Assembly: GCF_027172205.1 (NCBI RefSeq)
Contig: NC_070602.1
Coordinates: 50,363,520 to 50,427,519 of the forward strand
Reading direction: 5' to 3'
DNA from: Podarcis raffonei
Taxonomy: Eukaryota; Chordata; Lepidosauria; Squamata; Lacertidae
DNA length: 64,000 bases
The notes beneath the pieces were generated by a model. It searched no databases and was not told the origin of the DNA. It worked only from the letters and a program-made list of their open reading frames with translations. The translations under genes and the position numbers were made by a program. Shown piece after piece: positions 34,701-43,841 of this stretch. How positions within the stretch are numbered: the first letter of the stretch is position 1; every line of letters starts with the position of its first letter.

Positions 34701-36504
34701 ATTTGATGCCGCATTTACATTCGCAATCAAATACTTTTTTGGTTTCCAGGTTTTGAAATTTGAGGTACACATTAGATTCGTATAAAGATGACAACAGGAC
34801 AAAATATTCTCTGCTGTCTGTCAGGGAAGAGTTAGAAGTTTCCAGTTTCTCAGAGGGAGAAAGCATTCCCCAAGGGGGGGAGGGGAGCAGTGAATCTAAT
34901 AGAAGAGAACAGGAGGAACAACAGGGAGGGACCGGCTGTTCCCAAGAAAGGCAAGGGTTAAGTTCTAGCTCAGATTCGGAGGAGGGGAGATACAAGCCAG
35001 CTATAGCCAGGTGGTTAGAAAAAAGAGCGGGAAAAGAAAGGGAAGGGCGCGTTCCACATTTTGAGAGTGGCTGGTCATGGAGAAGCAGAGCTCAGAAGGT
35101 ATCTGAAAGAAGTGACTCTGAGGAATAATATTTAAGAACCGTTTATAAGATTGTTTTGTTAATACGCAATAAAAAGTTTTATAAAAGAACAAGAAGCGTT
35201 TGTGTGGTGATCTGAAGAGGACAACGACCAGGCCTGACACTGTCACACACTGATGATTACTAATAACAGCCTTGCTTTACTTTTTTTTTGTAAAGCAGAT
35301 AATATCATCACAAAAATTTCCCAGCTCCTTCCCTGTTCTATTTACAGTTCCTCTCTTGAGAGCTTTTATCAGAGCCAAAGATGAAAAGCAATTAAGAGAA
35401 ATCTACCCAGAATCAGCTGAGGTAGAAACTATTCAGACATATATATTATTTTTATATCCAGTACCACAAGATGCCCAAATAGTAGTTTTATGTGGTTAAA
35501 AAGAAAAGGAATACTGTTTTAACATTTTTGCATGGTTCTATGTCTGCAGTTCTGCTTCAGTCTTTTGTTTCCTGTATCTTAACATGACACAAGTATGGGA
35601 ATAATGGGATTGCTATGAGGAATATAGTTTACCCAGTCAGAGCCTGTTGGCGAGGATGATGATCGAGTACAGATTTTTTCACCAAGTCGGGCCTGGACAA
35701 TCACTTGTACAGTCTGAAAGAGAAAATATGAGATTTGTGAGAAGTCAAGATTTGTTACTAAAAGGAGAGAGATGAGATGAAACACAGAAACAAAAGTAAA
35801 CGCTTTCACTACTTCAGTGTTTTTGTTGGTCTTCCATGATTTTATCCTTCCCCTCTTGCTGTTGAGATCATTCACCTCTCTTGTTGGTAAAACCATACAT
35901 TTCTCCTTTAATCTGTACATACGCTTTACCAGCTTGCTCTGCAACATCTATACTAATCTCAGTCAATCAGCGCAGGACAATCAATGGGTGCTATAGGATG
36001 CTGTCTATAAGCAAGGCTTTGATATCTAGATACCTCCCTTCCCTTCCCTAACCTCACCACTGTGTGGCTTCCTGCTTTGTCTACCTGGAATCCCAGTTCC
36101 AAACTCCCTTTTCTTGACTCTTAAGCATATGTGATTCAGTCCCAAGGTCTGCAGACAAGTCACCTGACAGTCAAATAAGAGCTTGTCATATTCAAAAGCT
36201 GGATGACTATGGGGCTTTGTTTTGTTTTGATACTATAATCTATATTTTTAGAAATCCAAATGAAGTCAGAGATCAGCAGAAAATGTTGTTTTAAAAGGTT
36301 TTGACATTGCATCAATCAACATTATGGCACGGCAGCATGTGGCACTGCAATAAGTACAGGGAGTTTTGGTTTGTCACAGTGCAACAGGAATGTGGATTTT
36401 TTTTTTTACTTCTATTCCCAAAAACAAAAAATTACCTTCAGGGCAAAAAATTTGATGAACTTGTCCAGGTCCTTCCTGTCCTGGGAGCTGAGATCAGTGT
36501 CCAT
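19672..36504 (-). CDS. ATG13: ATG13, autophagy factor of the ULK1 complex; complete coding region
   Basis: Scaffold of the ULK1-ATG13-FIP200-ATG101 complex that starts autophagy. Coding exons, in transcription order, with plus coordinates: 36436-36504, 35633-35713, 34410-34529, 33650-33696, 32175-32315, 31411-31451, 30891-30987, 30502-30600, 29022-29109, 25411-25521, 24740-24879, 22609-22726, 22215-22292, 21919-22035, 21011-21139 and 19672-19749. They sum to 1554 bp, 517 residues, equal to the common human isoform. The first eight exons carry the HORMA domain that binds ATG101. The LC3-interacting motif is present as DDFVMVDF, the ULK1-site region as [14 protein letters not shown], and the C-terminal TLQ needed for ULK1 binding is kept. 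The start is [16 protein letters not shown]. The 111-bp exon at 25411 codes 37 residues, the size of the segment missing from the 480-aa human isoform. Confidence 0.96.
19818..19947. mobile_element. hAT-type MITE
   Basis: 130 bp just upstream of the last ATG13 exon. Inverted arms run from CAGGTGTGGGGGCCCTCCAG to CTCCTCACCCCTG. Flanked by ATACACAG (19810-19817) and AGACACAG (19948-19955), an 8-bp duplication with one mismatch. Confidence 0.75.
20690..20905 (+). repeat. Old LINE-tail or SINE-like repeat
   Basis: Contains CTAAGGCCATG ... GATTTGAACTTGGC, a pattern common in old dispersed repeats of reptiles. The family is not certain. Confidence 0.35.
21400..21476 (+). mobile_element. L2 LINE 3' terminus
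   Basis: The sequence GAGCCGCCCAGAGTGGCTGG ... followed by ATAAATAATAAATTGTTATT matches the 3' end of the L2 copy at 40.1 kb, so it is a short 5'-truncated L2. Confidence 0.7.
22497..22580 (-). mobile_element. CR1 LINE 3' fragment
   Basis: Antisense CR1 3' end: ATAGAATTTCAGAGCTGGAA then AGACCTTGTCCAACCCCTTG. Abuts the ATG13 exon at 22609. Confidence 0.55.
22950..23225 (-). mobile_element. Old LINE fragment (L2-like)
   Basis: The minus strand codes [20 protein letters not shown] and IFKIL in an open stretch, which resembles the LHWLPVRFRAQFKVLVLTFK segment of L2 ORF2. Confidence 0.5.
25710..25790. repeat. Old palindromic repeat (about 80 bp family)
   Basis: ATCCTAAACATCTTTACTTA ... GATTTCAATGGAACTTATTT ... 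GTGTTTAGGATTA. The ends are inverted repeats of each other. Confidence 0.5.
27214..27279 (-). CDS. ATG13: Candidate ATG13 cassette exon, 22 codons
   Basis: Between the exons at 29022-29109 and 25411-25521 lies a 66-bp open segment with a TTTTCAG acceptor and a GTGAGT donor. Both borders are phase 0, like its neighbours, so it can be included or skipped without a frame change. It codes [19 protein letters not shown] then SHQ, and would make a 539-aa protein. ATG13 is known to be alternatively spliced in this region. I infer this exon from splice signals and phase; I cannot confirm it matches a known exon. Confidence 0.55.
27619..27663 (+). repeat. (ATT)n microsatellite
   Basis: Fifteen or so ATT units inside an ATG13 intron. 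Confidence 0.95.
28328..28392 (+). mobile_element. CR1 LINE 3' end
   Basis: GGGGGTTGGACTCGATGGCC ... CAACTCTATGATTCTATGAT: the CR1 tail with its 8-bp ATTCTATG-type terminal repeat. Confidence 0.75.
29408..29497. mobile_element. 90-bp hAT-type MITE with 24-bp inverted ends
   Basis: Starts CATAGCTGTCAACATTTCCC and ends GGGAAATGTTGACAGCTATG, perfect inverted repeats. Flanked by CTGTAGAA (29400-29407) and CTGTAGAG (29498-29505), an 8-bp duplication with one mismatch. Confidence 0.85.
29660..29715 (+). mobile_element. CR1 LINE 3' end
   Basis: GAGGGTTGGACTAGAGGACC ... TCTAAAATTCTATGATTCT: a short CR1 tail. Confidence 0.65.
30200..30335. mobile_element. hAT-type MITE, near-perfect hairpin with perfect 8-bp target duplication
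   Basis: 136 bp. The left arm CAGTGTTCCCCAACCTTGGG and the right arm CCCAAGGTTGGGGAACACTG are exact inverted repeats that continue for about 55 bases each side. The duplication is CTCTAGAC on both sides (30192-30199 and 30336-30343). It lies in an ATG13 intron just downstream of the 30502-30600 exon. Confidence 0.92.
31014..31050 (+). repeat. (AAT)n microsatellite
   Basis: Run of AAT units about 30 bp from the ATG13 exon at 30891-30987, in the upstream intron. Confidence 0.9.
31627..31740 (+). mobile_element. L2 LINE 3' terminus with (ATT)n tail
   Basis: TTAGCCGCCCTGAGCCCGGC ... GCAGTATATAGATA followed by about 14 ATT units. Matches the L2 3' end pattern. Confidence 0.65.
32621..32702 (-). 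mobile_element. CR1 LINE 3' end
   Basis: Antisense: three ATAGAATC-type terminal repeats, then GAGCTGGAAGAGACCACAAG and TCCAACCCCCTGCC. Confidence 0.75.
34628..34785. repeat. Probable MITE fragment next to the solo LTR
   Basis: ACTGTATTTACTCAAATGTA then ATGCACACC is answered by GTGTGCGCATTAGATTTGATG and a further ACACATTAGATTCG, so parts are inverted repeats of each other. A dispersed lizard repeat by pattern; the class is uncertain. Confidence 0.45.
34819..35239 (+). mobile_element. Solo LTR (retrovirus-like or Gypsy-like)
   Basis: 421 bp with ends TGTCAGG ... CCTGACA and a perfect 5-bp target duplication CTGTC (34814-34818 and 35240-35244). A polyadenylation signal AATAAA at 35168-35173 near the right end gives the orientation. 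There is no internal coding region, so it is the usual product of LTR-LTR recombination. It lies in an ATG13 intron, antisense to the gene. Superfamily not assigned. Confidence 0.85.
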
Positions 36505-36517
36505 TGCATATGGAAAT
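36436..36517 (-). other. ATG13: ATG13 start exon with short 5' UTR part and overlapping upstream ATG
   Basis: The acceptor TTCTAG precedes 13 bases of 5' UTR and the start ATG at 36502-36504. An earlier ATG at 36507-36509, in another frame and in weak context, opens 23 codons that overlap the true start and end at 36438-36440. The chosen start gives the conserved N-terminus and has G at -3 and G at +4. Confidence 0.75.
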
Positions 36518-38989
36518 CTAGAATAGAACAGGCATAAATATTCCAATTTGTTACTAACAGGAGAGCTTACTATATTATTTAAACTAATAAAAGTTAATGA
36601 ACTTCAGGAAACTATGGTACTCTTAAAGAGACATAAAACTAATCTTAACCTTGCTGAGATAAATTTGTGTGATTTACATTAATAAACTACTAGCCACGAA
36701 GAGAATATGCACCAGTGAAAAGTTTATGTGCATTTTCAGAATCAGCTCAGTTGTTATGGGAACTGGAGCAGGAAAAGATTACATTTCATTTAAGCTGCTG
36801 AACTTGCTAGAACTAAGTGCCAAATGAGTTTGGTCATTATATGCATTTAAAGAAGCACATTTGTACAAAGCAACGAGAGTCTACACATGGAAGTCATTCT
36901 TTGCATAAAAATTGACCTATGTAGGCAGCAGAGCAGTACTGGCAGGTGACTGACCCCCTGATGGCAGTATAGCTGATGATATTTTTATTAAGTCCTCCAA
37001 TTGTGTTGCTGGAGTGGATATGTGGGCAGAGCTGGCATTTGTCATGTCACAGCCCTACTGTAGCTAAGTCATACTTATGAGCAGGTGCTAGTCTGTGAAA
37101 GTTCATGCCATAATAAATGTCTTCAAGATACCCCCAGACACTCCCCACCATCCCATCTCTTCACCATCCCAGAATGCTTCACAGGTACATTCCTTGAAAC
37201 AATATAATGTTAAAATGCAATGGACTCAGCACTGGGCAAAAGTGCGAAGTACACCTGAATAATACTGTCTCTTTCTCTAAACAGGTGTGATATTTGATAA
37301 ACTATTTCATTTCCTGATAAATGAACAATGATACCTACCTAGTTATCATGAAACTGTGACAGATAAAATGCAGTGTAGAACAAAAAGGGCCAACAGATTT
37401 GACCTAAGCTGTAGTTAGGAAAATTTGCATGTTTGCTTGCTGAAAATAAAGTTTTATATATCAGAATTTGACCAATATATGGATCATGAGCTGGATACAG
37501 ACTAAGTCGTGCTTGAGAAGACCCACTGAAATCAATGGAACACAAATTGACTAACTTGTCCCGTGAATTTGAGTGGATCATGCTAAACATCACACACTAT
37601 TTTTCTCAGTGATCTACCAATGTTACTGAACACAGCTGGAGCCTTAATGTCAGAATATTTATTTTCAGCCCAGAGGATAACCAACATTATCTAAAAGGTG
37701 ATATTTTTTACCTATGAGCTAGTCAGGTCAGGGAACTATTGGGTTCTAGGCTTCAGAAAGCCTTTTTGCAACTGACATCCCCATCCTCACATGAAAATCC
37801 ATACACACAAACTGTAGCACTTATCAAAATTTTCATTTTTGAAGTTTTGAAGAAAAACTTCCATTATATAATGGAAATCTAACACAAATTCACATATGTG
37901 ACACACCTTCTTTGTGATGGTCTATTGTATATTTCAGACACGCTTGTGCTTTACTGCATGGTGGTAATTTCCACGGGACCAATCCTACTCTAAACCCTTG
38001 TTGCTTTTAGTGCCTCTTTCCTGAGTAACTATAATACACAGCATATCTAAAGCAAAATATTTCATTTATTATTATTTATATAACACTTTTCAGGTAAATC
38101 TCACAAAGCGGTTTACAAAAAAAATTAAATTAATAAGTATTAATTAAAACGGAGTAATAAAGCAGCAAAAACAAATTACAATGACTTTTTTTCCAAAAGC
38201 TAGATATCGCCTTCTCTCAGATCAAAACTGTTCTTCAATAACACTGTGGTGGCAGGTTTCTTTTTACAGGGTAAGGAAACAGCTTTCTTTGCTCTCCATT
38301 CTGGCACACATTTAAAACAAAGGGTGTTAAGAAATTAGTAACCTCAACCCATATAGCATTTCAATGAGAATACAGGATGGACAATTATACTGGTTATGTC
38401 TCTCAGTGCAGTGATTCTAGAACCTTCACAAGGTACTAGAATATCAGAGATACTTCATGATTCTCAGGTTACAGATCATTCACTTTGGGCCAAGCTGTAG
38501 GTCAGTAGTAAGGCATTAACTTTGGAGGCAGAAAGTTCCAGGTTTAATCACCAGTTAAAAGCACTTGGGTAACAGGAGGATGTGAAAAACTTTGGTTCAA
38601 CAACTTTGAAAGCTACTGCCAGTCAAAACAACCAGTACTGGGCTAGATGCACTCAGTATAAGACAGTTTTCTATTTCACAAGGCTTTCCAATTAACAGCA
38701 GCATTGCTTTCTCTAGTGCAAACTCCTTAAAAGCAGGAAAACATTTTAAAAGAGCCCAATAAAAAAATTCAAATAAAAGCCAAACACATCTGGGTGACAC
38801 ACAAAGCATTTATGAACCTGCTCCTCCTTTGCCTGTTTACCATGTTTTGAGAGTAGGGAGCAGTTGTCTTGGCAACATTTGCATCACAATCTCCTAAGAG
38901 GAACAAGAAACACTAGATAGAGCTCCAACTTAGGGGTTGATTCTTTCAGGAGAAATAATTATCCTTGAATTCAAGTCCAGGCAGATCTA

Positions 38990-40087
38990 ATGTATGCCAC
39001 CTCACCATTAGTCTTTCTTGGACCCAGAGAACTGAGTGTAATGTTAAAGGCAAGAAATGTTAAAGGCTCCTTCCTCCTGGGCCGTGTTCAGAAAGTGGTG
39101 GTGGGGGATGAGTGTTCAGACCCCTGGGCTCTCACTTGTGGGGTGCCTCAGGGTTCTGTCCTCTCCCCCATGCTTTTCAACATTTACATGCAGCCACTGG
39201 GAGAGATCATCAGGGGGTTTGGGCTGGGTGTTCATCAGTATGCGGATGATACCCAGCTCTACCTCTCTTTTAAATCAGAACCAGTGAAGGCGGTGAAGGT
39301 CCTGTGTGAGTGTCTGGAAGCGGTTGGAGGATGGATGGCGGCTAACAGATTGAGGTTGAATCCTGACAAGACAGAAGTACTGTTTTTGGGGGACAGGAGG
39401 CGGGCAGGTGTGGAGGATTCCCTGGTCCTGAATGGGGTAACTGTGCCCCTGAAGGACCAGGTGCGCAGCCTGGGAGTCATTTTGGACTCACAGCTGTCCA
39501 TGGAGGCACAGGTCAAATCTGTATCCAGGGCAGCTGTTTACCAGCTCCATCTGGTACGTAGGCTGAGACCCTATCTGCCTGCAGACTGTCTCGCCAGAGT
39601 GGTACATGCTCTGGTTATCTCCCTCTTGGACTGCTGCAATGCGCTCTACGTGGGGCTACCTTTGAAGGTGACCCGGAAACTACAACTAATCCAGAATGCG
39701 GCAGCTAGACTGGTGACTGGGAGCGGCTGCCGAGACCATATAACACTGGTCTTGAAAGACCTACATTGGCTCCCAGTACGTTTCCGAGCACAATTCAAAG
39801 TGTTGGTGCTGACCTTTAAAGCCCTAAACGGCCTCGGTCCAGTATATCTGAAGGAGCGTCTCCTCACCCATCGTTCTGCCCGGACACTGAGGTCCAGCTC
39901 CAAGGGCCTCCTGGCGGTTCCCTCACTGCGAGAGGCCAAGTTACAGGGAACCAGGCAGAGGGCCTTCTCGGTAGTGGCGCCCGCCCTGTGGAACGCCATC
40001 CCATCAGATGTCAAAGCGATAAACATCTACCTGACACTCAGAAGACATCTGAAGGCAGCCCTGTTCAGGGAAGTTTTTAATATGTGA
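38990..40087 (+). pseudogene. Truncated L2 ORF2 (365 open codons)
   Basis: Open frame inside the L2 copy; YADD is at about residues 84-87. It starts in or just before the 5' break of the element, so the first 20 or so residues may be read from flanking DNA. L2 ORF2 is normally much longer, so this is a partial copy and not a host gene. The lack of stops over 1.1 kb suggests a recent insertion. Confidence 0.8.
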
Positions 40088-40197
40088 CATTTTAGTGTAT
40101 CTTTCATCTTTGTTGGAAGCCGCCCAGAGTGGCCGGGGAAACCCAGCCAGATGGGCGGGGTACAAATAATAATAATAATAATAATAATAATTATTAC
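39030..40197 (+). mobile_element. L2-clade LINE, 5'-truncated, young
   Basis: 3' part of a non-LTR retrotransposon. A continuous frame covers reverse-transcriptase motifs B (GVPQGSVLSPMLFNIYM) and C (YADDTQLYLS), the thumb, and the long C-terminal region (LLDCCNALYVGLP, AARLVTG, LHWLPVRFRAQFKVLVLTFK). The stop is at 40085-40087, followed by a short 3' UTR (AAGCCGCCCAGAGTGGCCGG) and an (AAT)n tail at about 40165-40194. Most of ORF2 before motif B, including the endonuclease, is missing, as usual for 5'-truncated copies. Inserted in the first ATG13 intron region, antisense to ATG13. Confidence 0.88.
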
Positions 40198-42189
40198 TAT
40201 ATAAATTTCAGCCTGCTCAGTACCTAGAAAGGAGAGTTTGTGGGAATCCACTGTAAGTTACTGATTTCCTGAATTAAAAAACAACAGCTACATGTAATAA
40301 TAATCATAAATTATTTAACAGCATTAGAAGGAAACATGACTATATAATATTTTGGGCCAGTAAGAATATGTTGCAGTATGGAGTGCTTCTGTATAGTGCT
40401 CCAGTCAGCCAAGCCTTCCTTCCTTACACTCCTGGCATCACCCACCTCTGTCAATGTACTCAGCCTTCAATGGGCTGTTTTGACTCCCCTGCCTCAACCT
40501 AAAGATTTTTAGTACTTTTGCAAGCTGGGATACCCAGAAGCCTGCTGATATCTCTCTCTTGTGCATGCATGGTAATGTTCTGATTACATAAACACTGGCA
40601 CTTGGATAATTGAATTTGCTCTTAGTACAGATTCTGTGATAGAAAGCATATGTTTATAAACTTGACAAGCTGGATCTCATTTTGTTCTGGAATGAAAATT
40701 AATTCTGTTACATTATGAACATATATTTCTAAATTTGGAGAAAATACTAAATATGATGTCCTAAAGACCTATGGTTCACTTATCCCCATTTATTATATTT
40801 CCTAAAATAGTGAGACAGCTTACAAGAATTCCCCATTTTGTACCTCCTGAGGGCTGCTTCCAATGTGCATAGTATAATATGTGTACCTACAACACTGCCC
40901 ACTATGTGCAAGAACCATATTCTGTTTGATTTGTGTGCGCACTACAGATGTCATCAAAAGCCACGGCTGGCTCTGGGGTCCCTCAGTGAATGCAGCATAC
41001 ATGAAAATCAACTAGAGCAGACATAAAATTCTAACACTTTACAAGGAACCCTATTGGCAGATATAGTACACAGAGGCATATGCCTTAATTCCTGTAAATA
41101 TGAAGCAGCCCTATTTTAGGTTTTGAGGTAGATTTTCTTCTTGATAGGAACCAAACTATGATTATCAACTTTTTTATTCTTGTTGTTACAACAAACTGGA
41201 AGGTAGCAAACATTGCTTAGTCCCTAAGTTAATATAAATTCTAGGGGAAAAGAAATGTAATTTTAAGGCAAATAAAAACATGTTTCTAAAATGCCTTTTC
41301 TCTTTTATTGAAATTCAAAAAAGCCAGTGATTCTAACTAAACTATTTTTTGTTTATGCGAATGGCCTAGTTTTTCCATTACGCAATAGGTATTTTAAAGA
41401 CCCAGAGCCACATTCCAATGCAGAGTTAGGCACACCAAGACTGAAATACTAAACGTATTAACTAGAGAGAAAGTCCCACTCCTCGTAGCAGAATTGCACT
41501 TTTTGGTTAAGATTTCAGTGAACTTAAGCATACTTGAATTTGTGTTGAATTGTGGCCCAAGAGTTAGAAAAGCCTCACATTATTTCAGTCACATTGTTGC
41601 CTGAAAGATTTAGAAATATCTCTAGATCAAAAGACCATGAGGTCAGATCACATGATGAAGACAAAGTATGCAGCATAAAGACTGGCAGCTTGATCCTCAA
41701 AGGAACACATGATGTAGAACTAGTTAGTGAAAATAGGTCCTGTGTTACTGGAATCCTTTGAATACTGTTGCTTTAAAGCCGCTTAATCAGTTATCAACAG
41801 CAGATCTGAAACAACGTCAGTCAACAAAACTCCCTTTTGGCAAGGTCATGAAATAAGTTACAGATATATTCAAGCTCCCACATCACACACGCTAAGAAAT
41901 TTAGTGGTGCGGCTGGGTTTAAACCCAAGGTCATGCACGTGCCACGTCATACGTTGACTACATCACATCCTCAAGGAGGTTTTATTTTCAGTACTCCTTA
42001 GGTTCTGAAAGGTTTGTCTAGAAATAAACAGTCCTCACAGCCCTATTTTCCCTACTACCCACAACTCTATACAATCAGACTGTCATCCGCTGCTCTCCCC
42101 ACCCCTACCTACTCTGTGGAAGCAGACCCATCACCCTACTCCAGCAGAAGCCTAGTCGAAACCCATCAAATTATGTGCATCTGAGGTGC

Positions 42190-43460
42190 AGGGGGGAATT
42201 ACCTGCGGGGAGAAGGCTGAGGTGACGGCTCGGGGTCTCATTCCGGGGACGAGCCCGGAGGCTATCTTAGTCCCTCCTCATGGGTCAGACCCAGTGGGCC
42301 TCTCCGAAATCCTCGCGGCTGGTTTCGACTGGAAGGGCTGGAAGGTGCCGCCCTCGCCGCCTCCTGTGGCTTCTTTCCTCGGAGAGGAGACGTGGCAGTG
42401 AACGTCCTTTGCTGGGGTCACCTCAGGAACCCCAACGGGGGCTCGCAACACCAAGACCCCTTCGGCCCCGCAGACTTGAGGGCCGCCCGCCTCTCGTCTC
42501 CCTTCTTCCTTAGCGCACCTTTCGCGCTCGGCTCCGCTGCCCAATTCCCGCGCGGGACAAGGCTTTCCTCAGCCCCGTCTGGGAATATGGCGGGGGGGGG
42601 GTGGTTCGTAGATTCGTAGCCCAAGCCTGCCGGGAAAACAGCGCCTGCTGGGGAGAAGGGCTGTTGGGACCTTTAGTCCCGAGGCGGGTGACCAATATCC
42701 GGCCTCCACTCGCCGCTGCCCAGTGCTTGGTCCAGCCCAGGGAAGGGGTTGGGAATGCCCGAGGCTGGCTGGCCCGCGTACGTGTGGAGTCTCCGCTTGT
42801 GCCGCCCCTTCGAGGAAGGCTCTGAGGAACCGGCGCCGGCCTTCGAGGAGAAGTCGCTCAGGCCCTACGAGCCGACCTGCCCGTCGTCGCAGGTTACACA
42901 TCCAGGGTGTCCCTCACGGCCGCAGACTCCCCGGGCAGCCGCCGCCACCGCCGCCATTGCTGCTGTTTGTTTTCATCCGCTCGGGGCAAGCGGGGAGCGC
43001 TGACTCCGCATCCGCCGCGGCACTTTCCACAGAGACGAGGACCCGCCTCCCGTTATCAGCGACCCCCCCCCCCGCCCCAGTGGGCCAGCCCGCAGACGTT
43101 AATTATCGGCGGGAGGCGGGAATGCCCACCTGGGAGGCTTAAAGGGGTGAAGGGCCGGTCTCGTGAGGAATCTGCGATTGGGAATGAACAGGCCGGGCGT
43201 CGTGAGAGGGACTTGGAGCTCCGCCTCGGGATCCGGGTGCTGGGAAGGGACTTCGGGACAGGCTCCCTTGCGCTATCGGGGTAAACCGGAGGCCCGGCGG
43301 AGAGGGAGGTGTGGACGCGTAGCCGCGCCGCGAAACGTGCTTACAGTATATATATCCTGCGCTTTCAGTCTTTCTCCAAGCGCAGAACCCCTCTCCCGCT
43401 TCCGTCCTCCTTGGAAGACCCCCTTGCGCCCCCCCCAGTCTTCTCCCCGCTTCTCTAGGG
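42190..43460. promoter_or_regulatory. CpG island, probable shared promoter of ATG13 (-) and HARBI1 (+)
   Basis: About 1.3 kb very rich in CpG and GC, against AT-rich surroundings. It lies upstream of ATG13 and upstream of HARBI1, which are head-to-head. Stretches such as the GGGAATATGGCGGG area near 42580-42600 and the GC runs at 42900-43130 are typical of TATA-less vertebrate promoters. The exact start sites and first exons cannot be placed. Predicted frames inside it are compositional. Confidence 0.75.
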
Positions 43461-43479
43461 AGGAACTTGTAGTCCACCA

Positions 43480-43833
43480 CAGGGCCGGATTTAGGTTTGA
43501 TGAGGCCCTAGGCTACTGAAGGTAATGGGACCCTTTATATGTCCAGCTGTCCTTTGTCAACAACAAATTGCCGCTGTTTTTTGTGTTGAATACTGTATAT
43601 ACTATATGGTAATTTATGGACCTAATAGGTATCTAAAGCCATTTGCACATAACAAATAGGAGCCTACACAATACAAAATACTGTTACTGTATGTAGGTTT
43701 TATTTTATTTGTTTTTTATCTTATATTTTGGAAATGTACATCCATTTTTTCCCCCTTTAAATTTTTTTGGGACCCCCAAGAGAGTGGAGCCCTAAGCTAT
43801 AACTTGTTTAGTTTATACGTAAATCCGGCACTG
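43480..43833. mobile_element. hAT element, non-autonomous, at the edge of the CpG island
   Basis: 354 bp with inverted ends CAGGGCCGGATTTAG and TAAATCCGGCACTG, followed inward by inverted GAGGCCCTAGGCTA and GAGCCCTAAGCTAT. Perfect 8-bp target duplication GTCCACCA at 43472-43479 and 43834-43841. The interior is AT-rich with no coding capacity. Confidence 0.9.
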
Positions 43834-43841
43834 GTCCACCA

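Larger units (their letters stand above)
36518..42190 (-). other. ATG13: ATG13 5' UTR intron region
   Basis: Sequence between the start exon and the CpG island. Apart from the L2 copy at 39.0-40.2 kb and a LINE-tail-like stretch near 38060-38170, I recognise nothing. One or more noncoding 5' exons may lie here or in the island, but none can be fixed by sequence alone. Confidence 0.55.

Noticed and set aside
34760-35128. 122-codon open frame overlapping the solo LTR
   Set aside because: It starts outside the LTR and runs into it, with low-complexity E/S/G-rich content and no domain.
38990-40087. 365-codon frame as a host gene
   Set aside because: The sequence is plainly the end of an L2 reverse transcriptase with an L2 3' tail and AAT repeat.
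42278-43519. Several open frames of 60-139 codons in the left CpG island
   Set aside because: They overlap each other on both strands and reflect GC content only.
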